Shown piece by piece: positions 36,584 to 44,793 of a stretch of DNA of 64,000 nt. Position 1 is the stretch's first letter; every line of letters begins with the position of its first letter. A program made the position numbers and the translations under genes. Source of the stretch: an uncultured Ruminococcus sp. (GTDB lineage Bacteria; Bacillota; Clostridia; Oscillospirales; Acutalibacteraceae); the NCBI GenBank assembly GCA_934476515.1, contig CAKSNZ010000001.1:1-64000 (forward strand). Direction: 5' to 3'. Below the pieces are notes generated by a model. That model was not told where the DNA came from. It saw nothing but the letters and a program-made list of their open reading frames with translations, and ran no database searches.

Positions 36584-37807
36584 ATGGATAAAATTAATAA
36601 CAAAATAATCATTTCTATGTTGTGCATAGTATTGGTACTTTTCTTTGCAAGTTGTGGCAAAGGTAATAACAGTGTAAAAGAAACTACAACTTCTACAACA
36701 AAAGCTGTAGAAACAACCTCAACTGCATCAAAACCTACCACAACAGTTGAACCTACTACAAACCCAGAGGAAAACCTTAATAATAGTCTTGATAATTATA
36801 TTAACCAAATGACTACAGAAGAAAAAGTCGGTCAAATGTTCTATGTTAGATGTCCTGATACTGACGCATTAACGGTGATTAATAAGTATCATATTGGTGG
36901 ATATATTCTTTTTGGCAAGGACTTTGAAAACAAGACTAAAGAAGAAGTCACAAATACCATTAGTTCATATCAAGATGAAGCAAAAATCCCACTACTTATT
37001 GGTGTTGATGAGGAGGGTGGCACAGTTGTAAGAGTCAGTAGCAACCCTGAACTTAGAGAAAACCCTTTTCTTTCGCCTAAAGATACTTTTGCTAATGGTG
37101 GTTGGGATGGCATTACCGATGATGCTAAAGAAAAAGCCGAACTTTTACTTTCACTTGGAATTAATGTAAATATGGCACCTGATTGTGATATTACTTCTGA
37201 TACTGATGGGTTTATGTACGACCGTTCATTTAGTAATAATGTTGATGATGTTGATAAATTTGTTAGCACTGTTGTAAGCATTTCAAAAGAAAATCACCTA
37301 GGCACTGTACTAAAGCATTTTCCCGGTTACGGAAACAATGTTGATACTCACACAGGTATCGCCTATGACAACAGAGATTATTCTGAATTTACCGAAAAGG
37401 ACTTTAAACCTTTTATTGCCGGTATAAATGCCGGTGCTGATTGTATCCTTGTTTCTCACAATATAGTAAACTGTATGGACAAGAATTATCCTGCATCTCT
37501 TTCTGAGAATGTACACAAGATTATTAGAAATGAACTTAATTTTGACGGTGTAATAATGACCGATGACTTGATTATGGACGCTATTACACAGTTTACCGAT
37601 GATGAGTCAGCAGCAGTTATTGCCACAAAAGCCGGTAACGACCTGCTATGTTGTTCATCTGTTGATACTCAGTATCCTGCTGTATTAAAGGCAGTTAATA
37701 ATAATGAAATACCTATGAGCCAAATTAACGCCTCAGTAAAGAGAATTTTAAAATGGAAAATCAACTTAGGAATTTTAGATATTGACACAATCTTAAATGC
37801 TAATTAA
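36584..37807 (+). CDS. Lipoprotein glycoside hydrolase family 3 (NagZ-like beta-N-acetylhexosaminidase)
   Basis: About 407 aa. The signal peptide ends in the lipobox LFFASC, so the mature protein is lipid-anchored outside the membrane through Cys24. A Thr-rich linker (about 30-65) leads to a single GH3 domain with GVDEEGGTVVR, KHFPGYGNNVDTHTG and MTDDLIMDAI. The KHFPGxG..TH loop supplies the acid/base His-Asp dyad of the NagZ group and the Asp in MTDD the nucleophile. Expected to trim GlcNAc from muropeptides or chitin-type sugars. AAAGGAG lies 8 nt upstream. Confidence 0.93.
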   Translation: MDKINNKIIISMLCIVLVLFFASCGKGNNSVKETTTSTTKAVETTSTASKPTTTVEPTTNPEENLNNSLDNYINQMTTEEKVGQMFYVRCPDTDALTVINKYHIGGYILFGKDFENKTKEEVTNTISSYQDEAKIPLLIGVDEEGGTVVRVSSNPELRENPFLSPKDTFANGGWDGITDDAKEKAELLLSLGINVNMAPDCDITSDTDGFMYDRSFSNNVDDVDKFVSTVVSISKENHLGTVLKHFPGYGNNVDTHTGIAYDNRDYSEFTEKDFKPFIAGINAGADCILVSHNIVNCMDKNYPASLSENVHKIIRNELNFDGVIMTDDLIMDAITQFTDDESAAVIATKAGNDLLCCSSVDTQYPAVLKAVNNNEIPMSQINASVKRILKWKINLGILDIDTILNAN

Positions 37808-37823
37808 ATATAATACTACACAA

Positions 37824-37851
37824 AAAGGGTCTGTAAAAATACAGACCCTTT
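37824..37851. terminator. Bidirectional terminator, GH3 gene / paralogue cluster
   Basis: AAAGGGTCTGTA / TACAGACCCTTT, 12-bp perfect stem with loop AAAA, between convergent genes. Almost the same hairpin occurs at 40597-40624. Confidence 0.9.
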
Positions 37852-37897
37852 AATATTGCTATTCTTTTTGTAGGTATTTACATTAAAGAATATCAAA

Positions 37898-39067
37898 TTA
37901 ATATTCAATAGTTTTGTAATTGAAATTATAATTAAAAATCCATGTATCAATATCATAACCATATGGTGCTTCGTAATAAACCTTTGGGTTACCATCATTT
38001 ACACCTACAGTAACAATATAAGCATGATGAAATTCATGGAAAAATCTTGAATTTGGATAACGTTTTCCTTCATTTGTTATAAAATAAATATTATTTTTAT
38101 AGAACAAAGGACTGATTACCTCAAAAACAGTATCGTCAGATTTTCCTACAAGATTTCTAATATCCTTTTTAGTACAAAGTCTAACTTCATTATCTGTACC
38201 TGTTCTCTGATAATAAACTTCGTTTTTATCACTATCTAGCTTACTGTAAAGAACACTTTTACTATTATTAGCTACATAATACTTATAAACATCAGTTGCA
38301 ACAAGTCTTATTGTACCATTTTTGTCCATACTTTTAAGGTTCTTGTTCTTGTTAATATAGTACATATAGTTTTTTGTAACATGTCTTTCTTTAACAACAA
38401 ATTTTGTTGTTTTTCCTGTTGCAAGGTTATAAACTTTGTTTTTGTAGAAAATCTTACCGGCAAAAACTTTTGGCTCTATATTATCTGATTTTTCCATATA
38501 ATTCAAATAATATTTGAAAAGTTTAGTTACCTTTTTATTTTTAAACATCTTAACAGTATAGCCAACTGCTGATTTATTTTCTTCATATCCTTCTTCAACA
38601 AAAATAACACCGGAGCCGTAACCACCAATTAGTGTAAAATATCTTTTAGTTGAAGGTATAGAACAAATAGTTTTCTTATTCTTGCCGTTTAAGTCAACAG
38701 ATTTAATTTGATAAAGGTAATCATTTTTTCTTTCATTCATAAAGCAATAATATACTCTATCTCCTCGAATATAATATTCATAAATATTCTTATCTTTACC
38801 TTCATCGCCTCTTGTACATTTATCAAGAGTTATAACCTTACCGTTGGTTTTTGTAAAACGCAAATAAGTTTTATATGGAGTATAATACCTATTTACAGTA
38901 CCTTTATTCGGAATATAAATTCCCTCAACTTTTGTTTCATTTAATTCAAAAGCAGAAACATAAGTATTTGGAGTTTTCTTAGTTTCTTTAGCAGAAACAG
39001 TTGCCGGAATAATAACTACTGACATTGCCATTATTACAGACAACACAACAGATAATAATTTCTTCAT
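37898..39067 (-). CDS. Secreted DUF5050-like paralogue 1
   Basis: About 389 aa with a cleavable signal peptide (LLSVVLSVIMAMSVVIIPATVSA). The mature part is built of many short beta-strand units with repeated Tyr/Lys motifs (YYIRGDRVYYCF, KNYMYYINKNKNLKSMDKNG, GKIFYKNKVYNLATGK). This pattern resembles DUF5050 or beta-propeller-like surface proteins. Alignable over its length with the two genes upstream. GGAGG lies 7 nt before ATG at 39067. It starts 55 nt after paralogue 2, with no terminator between, so the two are co-transcribed. Function unknown. Confidence 0.8.
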   Translation of the reverse strand: MKKLLSVVLSVIMAMSVVIIPATVSAKETKKTPNTYVSAFELNETKVEGIYIPNKGTVNRYYTPYKTYLRFTKTNGKVITLDKCTRGDEGKDKNIYEYYIRGDRVYYCFMNERKNDYLYQIKSVDLNGKNKKTICSIPSTKRYFTLIGGYGSGVIFVEEGYEENKSAVGYTVKMFKNKKVTKLFKYYLNYMEKSDNIEPKVFAGKIFYKNKVYNLATGKTTKFVVKERHVTKNYMYYINKNKNLKSMDKNGTIRLVATDVYKYYVANNSKSVLYSKLDSDKNEVYYQRTGTDNEVRLCTKKDIRNLVGKSDDTVFEVISPLFYKNNIYFITNEGKRYPNSRFFHEFHHAYIVTVGVNDGNPKVYYEAPYGYDIDTWIFNYNFNYKTIEY

Positions 39068-39122
39068 AAATAATCCTCCTTTGTAATCAACTTTATGCAC
39101 CTAAATATTATTATCTTAACAA

Positions 39123-40301
39123 TTAATCATCAACAACATCATCAAATGGATCATAATAGTAATATCTAAAGGTATTATTGAAAATCCACATATTAATATC
39201 ATAACCATACGGTGCCTCATAATAAACCTTAGGTGTACCACCCTTTAAATCAACTGTAACAATGTAGGCATATTCAATACCATCATAATCAAAGTAGCCA
39301 TCATATACTTTATCTTCTTTGCCTTCACAGGTTGAAAAGTAAACTTTATTTTTATGTAGTACAGCTCCTACTTTAAATAGCTTTTCATTAGATTTTCCTA
39401 CAAGGTTTCTTAGGTCTTTTTCAGTACAAAGTTCAACTTCCTTATCTGTACCTGTTCTGCTATAATATACTATTTCATTATCTTTGTTTAACTTACTATA
39501 AACAACGCTTTTATTATCGTCAGCATTAAGATACTCATAAACATTCTTTGCTACAAGTCTTATTGTACCATTTTTATCCAGACTCTTAAGATTATTATTC
39601 TTGTTGATATAATACATATAGTTCTTTGTAATATACTTTTCTTTAGTAACAAAACTTTTTGTTTTACCTGTTGCTAAATCATAAGCATGTTGACCATAGA
39701 AAATTTTACCACCAAAAATTCTTTTTCTTACGACACCACTTGAATAAAATTTAAAAAGTGTAGTTACTTTATTATATCTAAAGATTTTATAAGTATATAG
39801 AGTTTTATCAATCTTATGTTCATATCTATCTTCACTAAAAATAACACCGGAGCCGTAACCACCTATTAGATCAAGGTCAGATGATTTTAAAGATCTTGAA
39901 TAAATAATCTTTTTGTTTTTGCCATTTATATCAATGGTTTTAAACTGATAAAGGTAACCCTTTTTTCTTTGTTTCATAATGCAATAATAAACTTTATTGC
40001 CTCTTACATAATATCCATTAAAACTTCTGTCATTACCCTCATCATCTCTTATACATTTGTCAAGAGTTATGGTTTTTCCTTTAAGCGGGGTAAGGCGCAA
40101 TTCATCAATATTTGTGCCATCATAAACATGTACAGTACCTTTATTTGGAATATAAATTCCTGATGTACTGGAATCATTAAACCATTCATTTACATAAGTG
40201 TTAGGAACTTTTTTAGTTTCTTTGGCAGAAACAGTTGCCGGAATAACAAGTACAGACATTGCCATTATTACAGACAACACAACAGATAATAATTTTTTCA
40301 T
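39123..40301 (-). CDS. Secreted DUF5050-like paralogue 2
   Basis: About 392 aa. Signal peptide almost identical to those of paralogues 1 and 3, then the same beta-unit architecture (YYVRGNKVYYCI, LIGGYGSGVIFSE, KNYMYYINKNNNLKSLDKNG, EAPYGYDINMWIF) and an acidic end (DPFDDVVDD). GGAGG lies 7 nt upstream of ATG at 40301. An in-frame start 39 nt earlier would read MKKLLNDYKGG and is not supported. The upstream 170 bp is a near copy of that before paralogue 3. Most similar to paralogue 1 by eye. Confidence 0.8.
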   Translation of the reverse strand: MKKLLSVVLSVIMAMSVLVIPATVSAKETKKVPNTYVNEWFNDSSTSGIYIPNKGTVHVYDGTNIDELRLTPLKGKTITLDKCIRDDEGNDRSFNGYYVRGNKVYYCIMKQRKKGYLYQFKTIDINGKNKKIIYSRSLKSSDLDLIGGYGSGVIFSEDRYEHKIDKTLYTYKIFRYNKVTTLFKFYSSGVVRKRIFGGKIFYGQHAYDLATGKTKSFVTKEKYITKNYMYYINKNNNLKSLDKNGTIRLVAKNVYEYLNADDNKSVVYSKLNKDNEIVYYSRTGTDKEVELCTEKDLRNLVGKSNEKLFKVGAVLHKNKVYFSTCEGKEDKVYDGYFDYDGIEYAYIVTVDLKGGTPKVYYEAPYGYDINMWIFNNTFRYYYYDPFDDVVDD

Positions 40302-40332
40302 ATATAATCCTCCTTTATAATCATTTAAAAGT

Positions 40333-40470
40333 TTTTTCACAATAACTAATTAGCCATTGGCTTACCTTTTAAACCTTTCTTAATTTCTGTCAATTATAAT
40401 CCGAACATTGACAGTTTAATTATCTTTCTATATATAACACTATTCAACTTCCAAAATGGTTACATAATTT
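40333..40470. repeat. Duplicated upstream segment, copy 1
   Basis: About 138 bp that recurs in direct orientation at 41831-41970 with few differences. It contains the dyad CTGTCAAT..ATTGACAG and the + strand promoter-like sequence at 40408-40436. A second block, 40541-40590, recurs at 42068-42117. Together they show that paralogues 2 and 3 arose by duplication including their regulatory regions. Confidence 0.9.
40408..40436 (+). promoter_or_regulatory. Consensus-like promoter on + strand, copy 1
   Basis: TTGACA, exactly 17 nt, TATATA. It points away from paralogue 2, toward the hairpins at 40449-40475 and 40597-40624, and has no gene downstream on its strand. The same sequence is conserved at 41908-41936. 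Confidence 0.5.
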
Positions 40471-40475
40471 TGGAA
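40449..40475 (+). terminator. Terminator-like hairpin just after the + strand promoter
   Basis: TTCCAAAA / TTTTGGAA, followed by ACTTTTTTT. It starts within about 6 nt of the predicted transcription start. The equivalent hairpin in copy 2 (41949 on) is degraded. Confidence 0.5.
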
Positions 40476-40596
40476 ACTTTTTTTAAAAAATTTATTTCTT
40501 AATGTAATTGTATCATATATTTTGTAGTTATGAAGTTTCATTACCAAATATTAGATAGAAAATTCAATCTTGTATTTGTGCAATTTGTATATACAT

Positions 40597-40624
40597 AAAG
40601 GGTCTGTATTTCTACAGACCCTTT
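40597..40624. terminator. Hairpin terminator between paralogues 2 and 3
   Basis: AAAGGGTCTGTA / TACAGACCCTTT with loop TTTC, 28 nt beyond the stop of paralogue 3. It separates the transcription unit of paralogue 3 from that of 2 and 1. Arms identical to 37824-37851. Confidence 0.75.
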
Positions 40625-40651
40625 GTAAGTATTATTATAAGTATGTTTTAC

Positions 40652-41800
40652 TTAATCATCGTCTATTGTATCATTATCGATAGGAAGGAAATAATACTTA
40701 AGTTTATTATTGAATATCCACATACTTGTATATATAGAACCTTCATCTTTATCATAAATTACCGGTTTTCCACTCTTTAAATCAACTTCCATAATGTAAG
40801 CAATTCCTTCGTAACCGATATCTTCCATTATGTCGAAACCAAAACTTATATAAAATTTTCCATTGCATAACAATGCATTACTATAATATCCGAATACTTT
40901 TGCTGTTACATCTTCAGTTGCAACTTTATGAATATCATTAGCAGTACAAAGTTTGTTTTCCTTTGCTGTACCGGCTCTATGATAAAAAACTTCTTCTTTA
41001 TTACTGTTTAGCTTACTATATACAACATCATTGCTATGGTTAGCATTATAATACTTATAAACATTCTTTGTAACAATTCTTCTTACACCATTTTTGTCTA
41101 GGCTTTTCAGATTGTTGTTCTTGTTTATATAGTACATATACTTTTTTGTAATATAGATTTCTTTAGCAACATAACTTGTTGATTTACCTTTTGCAATGTC
41201 ATAAGCCTTATTGTTGTAAAAAACTTTACCACTAAAGATTTTAAAATCAACTTTCTTTTTGCTATTTACCTTAAGTAGAGTAGTAACCTTTTTGTTTCTG
41301 ACCATTTTAACAATATATGTGTAGGTTTTATTTTTCTTGTTATAACTTTTTTCAGAAAAAATAACACCTGAACCATAACCACCAATTAGATAAAATGCAT
41401 CATCATTGGCATATGTTTTTGAATATAGAGTAGTTTTATTCTTACCGTCAAGGTCAACTTTTTTTATTTGATACTTGTAGTTTTTCTTAACCTTATCTCT
41501 ATATCCATAATATGCACTGTTACCTCTTACATAATAGTCAGTAGTATAATTATCGACTCCATTATATTTATCTAGTGTAACTAATTTACCGTTGGTCTTT
41601 TTTAAAACAAACTTATAAGTTTTTTTGTAAACAATGCCCTTATTAGGAACATTTACTCCTATCACACCGGTTTCATCCATATCGGTTGGAAAATATGTAT
41701 TAGGAACTTTTTTAGTTTCTTTAGCAGAAACAGTTGCCGGAATAACAAGAACAGACATTGCCATAATTAATGACAAGATAATTGATAATAATTTTTTCAT
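40652..41800 (-). CDS. Secreted DUF5050-like paralogue 3
   Basis: About 382 aa. Same signal peptide and architecture as the two downstream paralogues (YYVRGNSAYYGY, LIGGYGSGVIFSE, KKYMYYINKNNNLKSLDKNG, SMWIFNNKLKYYF), and an acidic C-terminus (DNDTIDDD). More diverged in the middle than paralogues 1 and 2 are from each other. GGAGG lies 7 nt upstream of ATG at 41800. A terminator follows, so it is monocistronic. Function unknown; the family is probably exported and loosely surface-associated, since no sorting signal or lipobox is present. Confidence 0.8.
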   Translation of the reverse strand: MKKLLSIILSLIMAMSVLVIPATVSAKETKKVPNTYFPTDMDETGVIGVNVPNKGIVYKKTYKFVLKKTNGKLVTLDKYNGVDNYTTDYYVRGNSAYYGYRDKVKKNYKYQIKKVDLDGKNKTTLYSKTYANDDAFYLIGGYGSGVIFSEKSYNKKNKTYTYIVKMVRNKKVTTLLKVNSKKKVDFKIFSGKVFYNNKAYDIAKGKSTSYVAKEIYITKKYMYYINKNNNLKSLDKNGVRRIVTKNVYKYYNANHSNDVVYSKLNSNKEEVFYHRAGTAKENKLCTANDIHKVATEDVTAKVFGYYSNALLCNGKFYISFGFDIMEDIGYEGIAYIMEVDLKSGKPVIYDKDEGSIYTSMWIFNNKLKYYFLPIDNDTIDDD

Positions 41801-41830
41801 ATATAATCCTCCTTAATAATTAGATAATAG

Positions 41831-41970
41831 TTTTTCACAATAACTAATTAGCCATTGGCTTACCTTTTAAACCTTTCTTAATTTTCTGTCAATTATAATC
41901 CCCAACATTGACAGTTTAATTGCCTTTCTATATATAACACTATTCAACTTCCAAAAAGGTTACATAATTT
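41831..41970. repeat. Duplicated upstream segment, copy 2
   Basis: Direct repeat of 40333-40470 upstream of paralogue 3, with a few substitutions and indels. The region 41971-42203 holds otherwise only the second small repeat block (42068-42117) and a terminator at 42125. Confidence 0.9.
41908..41936 (+). promoter_or_regulatory. Consensus-like promoter on + strand, copy 2
   Basis: TTGACA, 17 nt, TATATA, as at 40408-40436. The spacer differs in two bases only. Any transcript would run about 210 nt to the hairpin at 42125-42150. Confidence 0.45.
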
Positions 41971-42124
41971 CGAAAAAATTTTAGAAAATTTATTGTTATA
42001 TATATAATTGCTTAAAACTTACTCTTTGATGTAATTATAACATAGATTTTATAGAAGTACAATCCAATTACCAAATATTAGATAGAAAATTTAATCTTGT
42101 ATTTGTGCAATTTGTATAAATGAA

Positions 42125-42150
42125 AAAGGAGCAGTAAAAACTGCTCCTTT
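42125..42150. terminator. Terminator of the Ig-like protein gene
   Basis: AAAGGAGCAGT / ACTGCTCCTTT, 11-bp perfect stem with loop AAAA and A/T runs on both sides. Serves the - gene ending at 42204 and could end a + strand transcript from 41908. Confidence 0.8.
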
Positions 42151-42203
42151 TAGCTAAATTTTTTAGATTTTATTATTAAAATATATTTAGATTAATTATT
42201 ATT

Positions 42204-43592
42204 TTATTTCTTTACAGTTACCTTACAAGTAGCTGACTTCTTGCTACCGTCTTTTGCTGTAAATGTAACCTTAGTTGTACCCTTCTTAACAGCAGTAATC
42301 TTAACTGTCTTGTTAGACTTAACTGTTGAAGCAGAAACCTTTACTAACTTTGTGTTAGCAGACTTAACTGCAACGCTCTTGTTGTAAGCATTCTTTGGAG
42401 CAACTGTTACCTTTACCTTATAAGAATCGCCCTTCTTAGCAAGTTTAACTGTGTTTTTGCTTAGAGTAACCTTTGACACTGACTGACGAACAGTTACAGT
42501 ACAAGTTGCACTCTTCTTGCTACCATCTTTAGCAGTAGCAGTAATCTTAGCTGTACCGGCCTTAACACCTGTTACAATACCCTTAGATGAAACCTTAGCA
42601 ACCTTAGCATTAGATGTTTTCCAAGATACACCCTTGTTAGATGCATTTGATGGATTAACCTTAGCCTTTAGTGTAAGTTTCTTACCTGTATATACAGTAG
42701 CTTTCTTTGTTAAAGAAACACTTGTTACAGGCTGTTTAACTGTTACTGTACATGTTGCTGAAAGGTTTGAACCATCAGTTGTCTTAACAGTAATTGTAGC
42801 TTTACCGGCTTTTACGCCCTTAACAACACCGTTAGCTACTGTAGCCACCTTATTATTAGAAGAAGACCATTCAAGAGTTTTGTTTGTGGCATTATCCGGA
42901 CTTACTACTGTTTTTAGTGTTGTTGTTTTACCAACATTAACATTAACAGACTTCTGAACATCCAAACCGGTTACTAAAACAGGAGTTGTTGGTTCAGGAA
43001 CTGTTGATGAAGTAGCTGTTGGAGTTGAAGATGTTGGACTTGGCTTTGTAGTTGTTGGCTTTGGAACTGTTGTAGATGTTGTTGTTTCTGTTGGCTTTGG
43101 AGTAGCTGCAACAACTTCACGCATATGTAGCTTTTCCGGTTGTAGAATATTATCATCAACAGCAATATCGTTGTCGTCCTTATCAGATGCAACTTCCCAT
43201 ACATTATTTACAAAATAGTTGCCTGACTGAAGAACAGTGAATGTAGCTCTATAGAAATTTACTTCATCATAGAACTTGTAGTTGTCATTAATATCTACAC
43301 CTGAATAATAAGCAAAGCCCTTATACAAAGTATTAGTCATAATACCATTTGTTACATCTGGCAATTCAAAAGACTCAAGTTGTAGGCCGTCATAGTCATA
43401 TGTTATATGACCCTGGAAACATTCCCAAATACAATCGGACTTTAGGAATAAATCAATAGTTACTGTATCGCCTACATTAGCAGATACACCATTTACTGTT
43501 GCAGTTTCCTCTGCACTTGCTGATGTTACTGCAACTGTACCCATAGCAGAAATCATTAGAACTGCCAAAAGTAATGAAACCACTTTTCTCAT
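42204..43592 (-). CDS. Secreted protein with cohesin-like head and three Big_2 domains
   Basis: About 462 aa. Signal peptide, then residues 30-155 form a beta-sandwich starting VSANVGDTVTIDLFLKS and containing GHITYDYDGLQLESFEL, which resembles the cohesin/CBM-like fold of rumen Firmicute surface proteins. A Thr/Pro linker (about 165-205) follows. Three Big_2 Ig-like domains end the protein, each with the VSWKTSNAKVAKVSSKGIV or equivalent strand, and each ending ATCTVTV or ATCKVTV. There is no sorting signal. AAAGGAGG lies 9 nt upstream. If the head binds dockerins, the pullulanase at 15-18 kb would be a candidate partner, but that is inference. Confidence 0.78.
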   Translation of the reverse strand: MRKVVSLLLAVLMISAMGTVAVTSASAEETATVNGVSANVGDTVTIDLFLKSDCIWECFQGHITYDYDGLQLESFELPDVTNGIMTNTLYKGFAYYSGVDINDNYKFYDEVNFYRATFTVLQSGNYFVNNVWEVASDKDDNDIAVDDNILQPEKLHMREVVAATPKPTETTTSTTVPKPTTTKPSPTSSTPTATSSTVPEPTTPVLVTGLDVQKSVNVNVGKTTTLKTVVSPDNATNKTLEWSSSNNKVATVANGVVKGVKAGKATITVKTTDGSNLSATCTVTVKQPVTSVSLTKKATVYTGKKLTLKAKVNPSNASNKGVSWKTSNAKVAKVSSKGIVTGVKAGTAKITATAKDGSKKSATCTVTVRQSVSKVTLSKNTVKLAKKGDSYKVKVTVAPKNAYNKSVAVKSANTKLVKVSASTVKSNKTVKITAVKKGTTKVTFTAKDGSKKSATCKVTVKK

Positions 43593-43643
43593 TTAATTTG
43601 ACCTCCTTTTTAATAATATTAATCTAAAAATATAAGCTTCAAA

Positions 43644-44762
43644 TTATAAGCTTCTTACCTTGATAACACCATCAACATTAACTTCTGTAGATGTTGCGTT
43701 ATCAATAATTGTGTAGCTAAAGTCGCCTCTTGTAGCAGTTGCAAAGTCATCAGAACCTGTAGCCTTTACAATAGCATCTGTGTCAGCATCTGCTTTAGCA
43801 ATTACACATACTCTTGTGCCACCTGTCTTATCCTTTGATAGACAAGGTAGGTTTACAGAGTTTACGATATTACCGTTTTCTAGGTAGTCCTTAACTTCTG
43901 TTGCTGCCATAACAGCACAATTATCTTCACTTTCAGGAGTTGAAGCACCTAGGTGAGGCATTGCAATAACACCATCTTCACCAAGAATATCATCAGTAGC
44001 AAAGTCAGTTACATAAGCACTCATCTTGCCACTCTTTAGTGCATCAAGAATATCTGTTGAATTTACAAGACCGTCACGGCTGTAGTTAAGAACTCTTACA
44101 CCGTCCTTCATCTTGCTGATTGTTTCTTTATTAATCATACCACGAGTACTGTCATTTAGAGGAACATGAACTGTGATATAGTCAGCTTCTGCATAAACTT
44201 CATCGTTAGTTTCAACAATCTTGCAGTCAACTAACTTAGCCTTATTAGCTTCATTTAGGAATGGGTCGCAACCAACAACATTCATACCTAAAGCTGATGC
44301 AACATTAGCAACCTTGATACCAATAGCACCAAGACCGATAACACCAAGTGTTTTGCCCATAATTTCAGGACCGGCAAAGTTTGACTTACCTTTTTCAACC
44401 ATTTTGCCAACCTGATCGCCGTTGCCTTTTAGAGTCTTAGCCCATTCAATACCGTTAACAATCTTTCTTGATGACATTAATAGACCTGCAACAACAAGTT
44501 CCTTAACTGCGTTAGCATTAGCACCCGGTGAGTTAAATACTACGATACCCTTTTCTGCACAATCCTTAATAGGAATGTTGTTAACACCTGCACCTGCTCT
44601 TGCGATAGCAAGCAGGCTCTCAGGCATTTCCATTTCGTGCATTGATGCTGAACGAACAAGAACAGCAACAGGATTTGTTTCATTATCAGAAACTGTATAG
44701 TTATCGCCAAGAATGTCTGTACCACACTTAGCGATTTTATTTAAAGTTAGTACATTGTACAT
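43644..44762 (-). CDS. serA: D-3-phosphoglycerate dehydrogenase
   Basis: About 372 aa, the short form. It oxidises 3-phosphoglycerate to 3-phosphohydroxypyruvate, the first step of serine synthesis. NAD-binding Rossmann motif GVIGLGAIGIKVAN near residue 145; catalytic Arg in LNYSRDGLV and His in MPHLGAST. The C-terminal 70 residues form a reduced ACT-like tail. It follows serC by 31 nt, so the two form an operon. GAGGAG lies upstream of ATG at 44762, slightly distant (about 12 nt). Confidence 0.94.
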   Translation of the reverse strand: MYNVLTLNKIAKCGTDILGDNYTVSDNETNPVAVLVRSASMHEMEMPESLLAIARAGAGVNNIPIKDCAEKGIVVFNSPGANANAVKELVVAGLLMSSRKIVNGIEWAKTLKGNGDQVGKMVEKGKSNFAGPEIMGKTLGVIGLGAIGIKVANVASALGMNVVGCDPFLNEANKAKLVDCKIVETNDEVYAEADYITVHVPLNDSTRGMINKETISKMKDGVRVLNYSRDGLVNSTDILDALKSGKMSAYVTDFATDDILGEDGVIAMPHLGASTPESEDNCAVMAATEVKDYLENGNIVNSVNLPCLSKDKTGGTRVCVIAKADADTDAIVKATGSDDFATATRGDFSYTIIDNATSTEVNVDGVIKVRSL

Positions 44763-44793
44763 CAGTAATTCTCCTCACAATAAATAGATTTGA

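Noticed and set aside
37824-40624. Identical hairpins at 37824 and 40597 considered as mobile repeats
   Set aside because: Both sit just after gene ends and function as terminators; they probably reflect the local tandem duplication.
42517-42957. + strand ORF of 146 codons antisense to the Ig-like gene
   Set aside because: Created by the repeated low-complexity Big_2 coding sequence; Val/Leu/Thr-rich shadow without a start signal.
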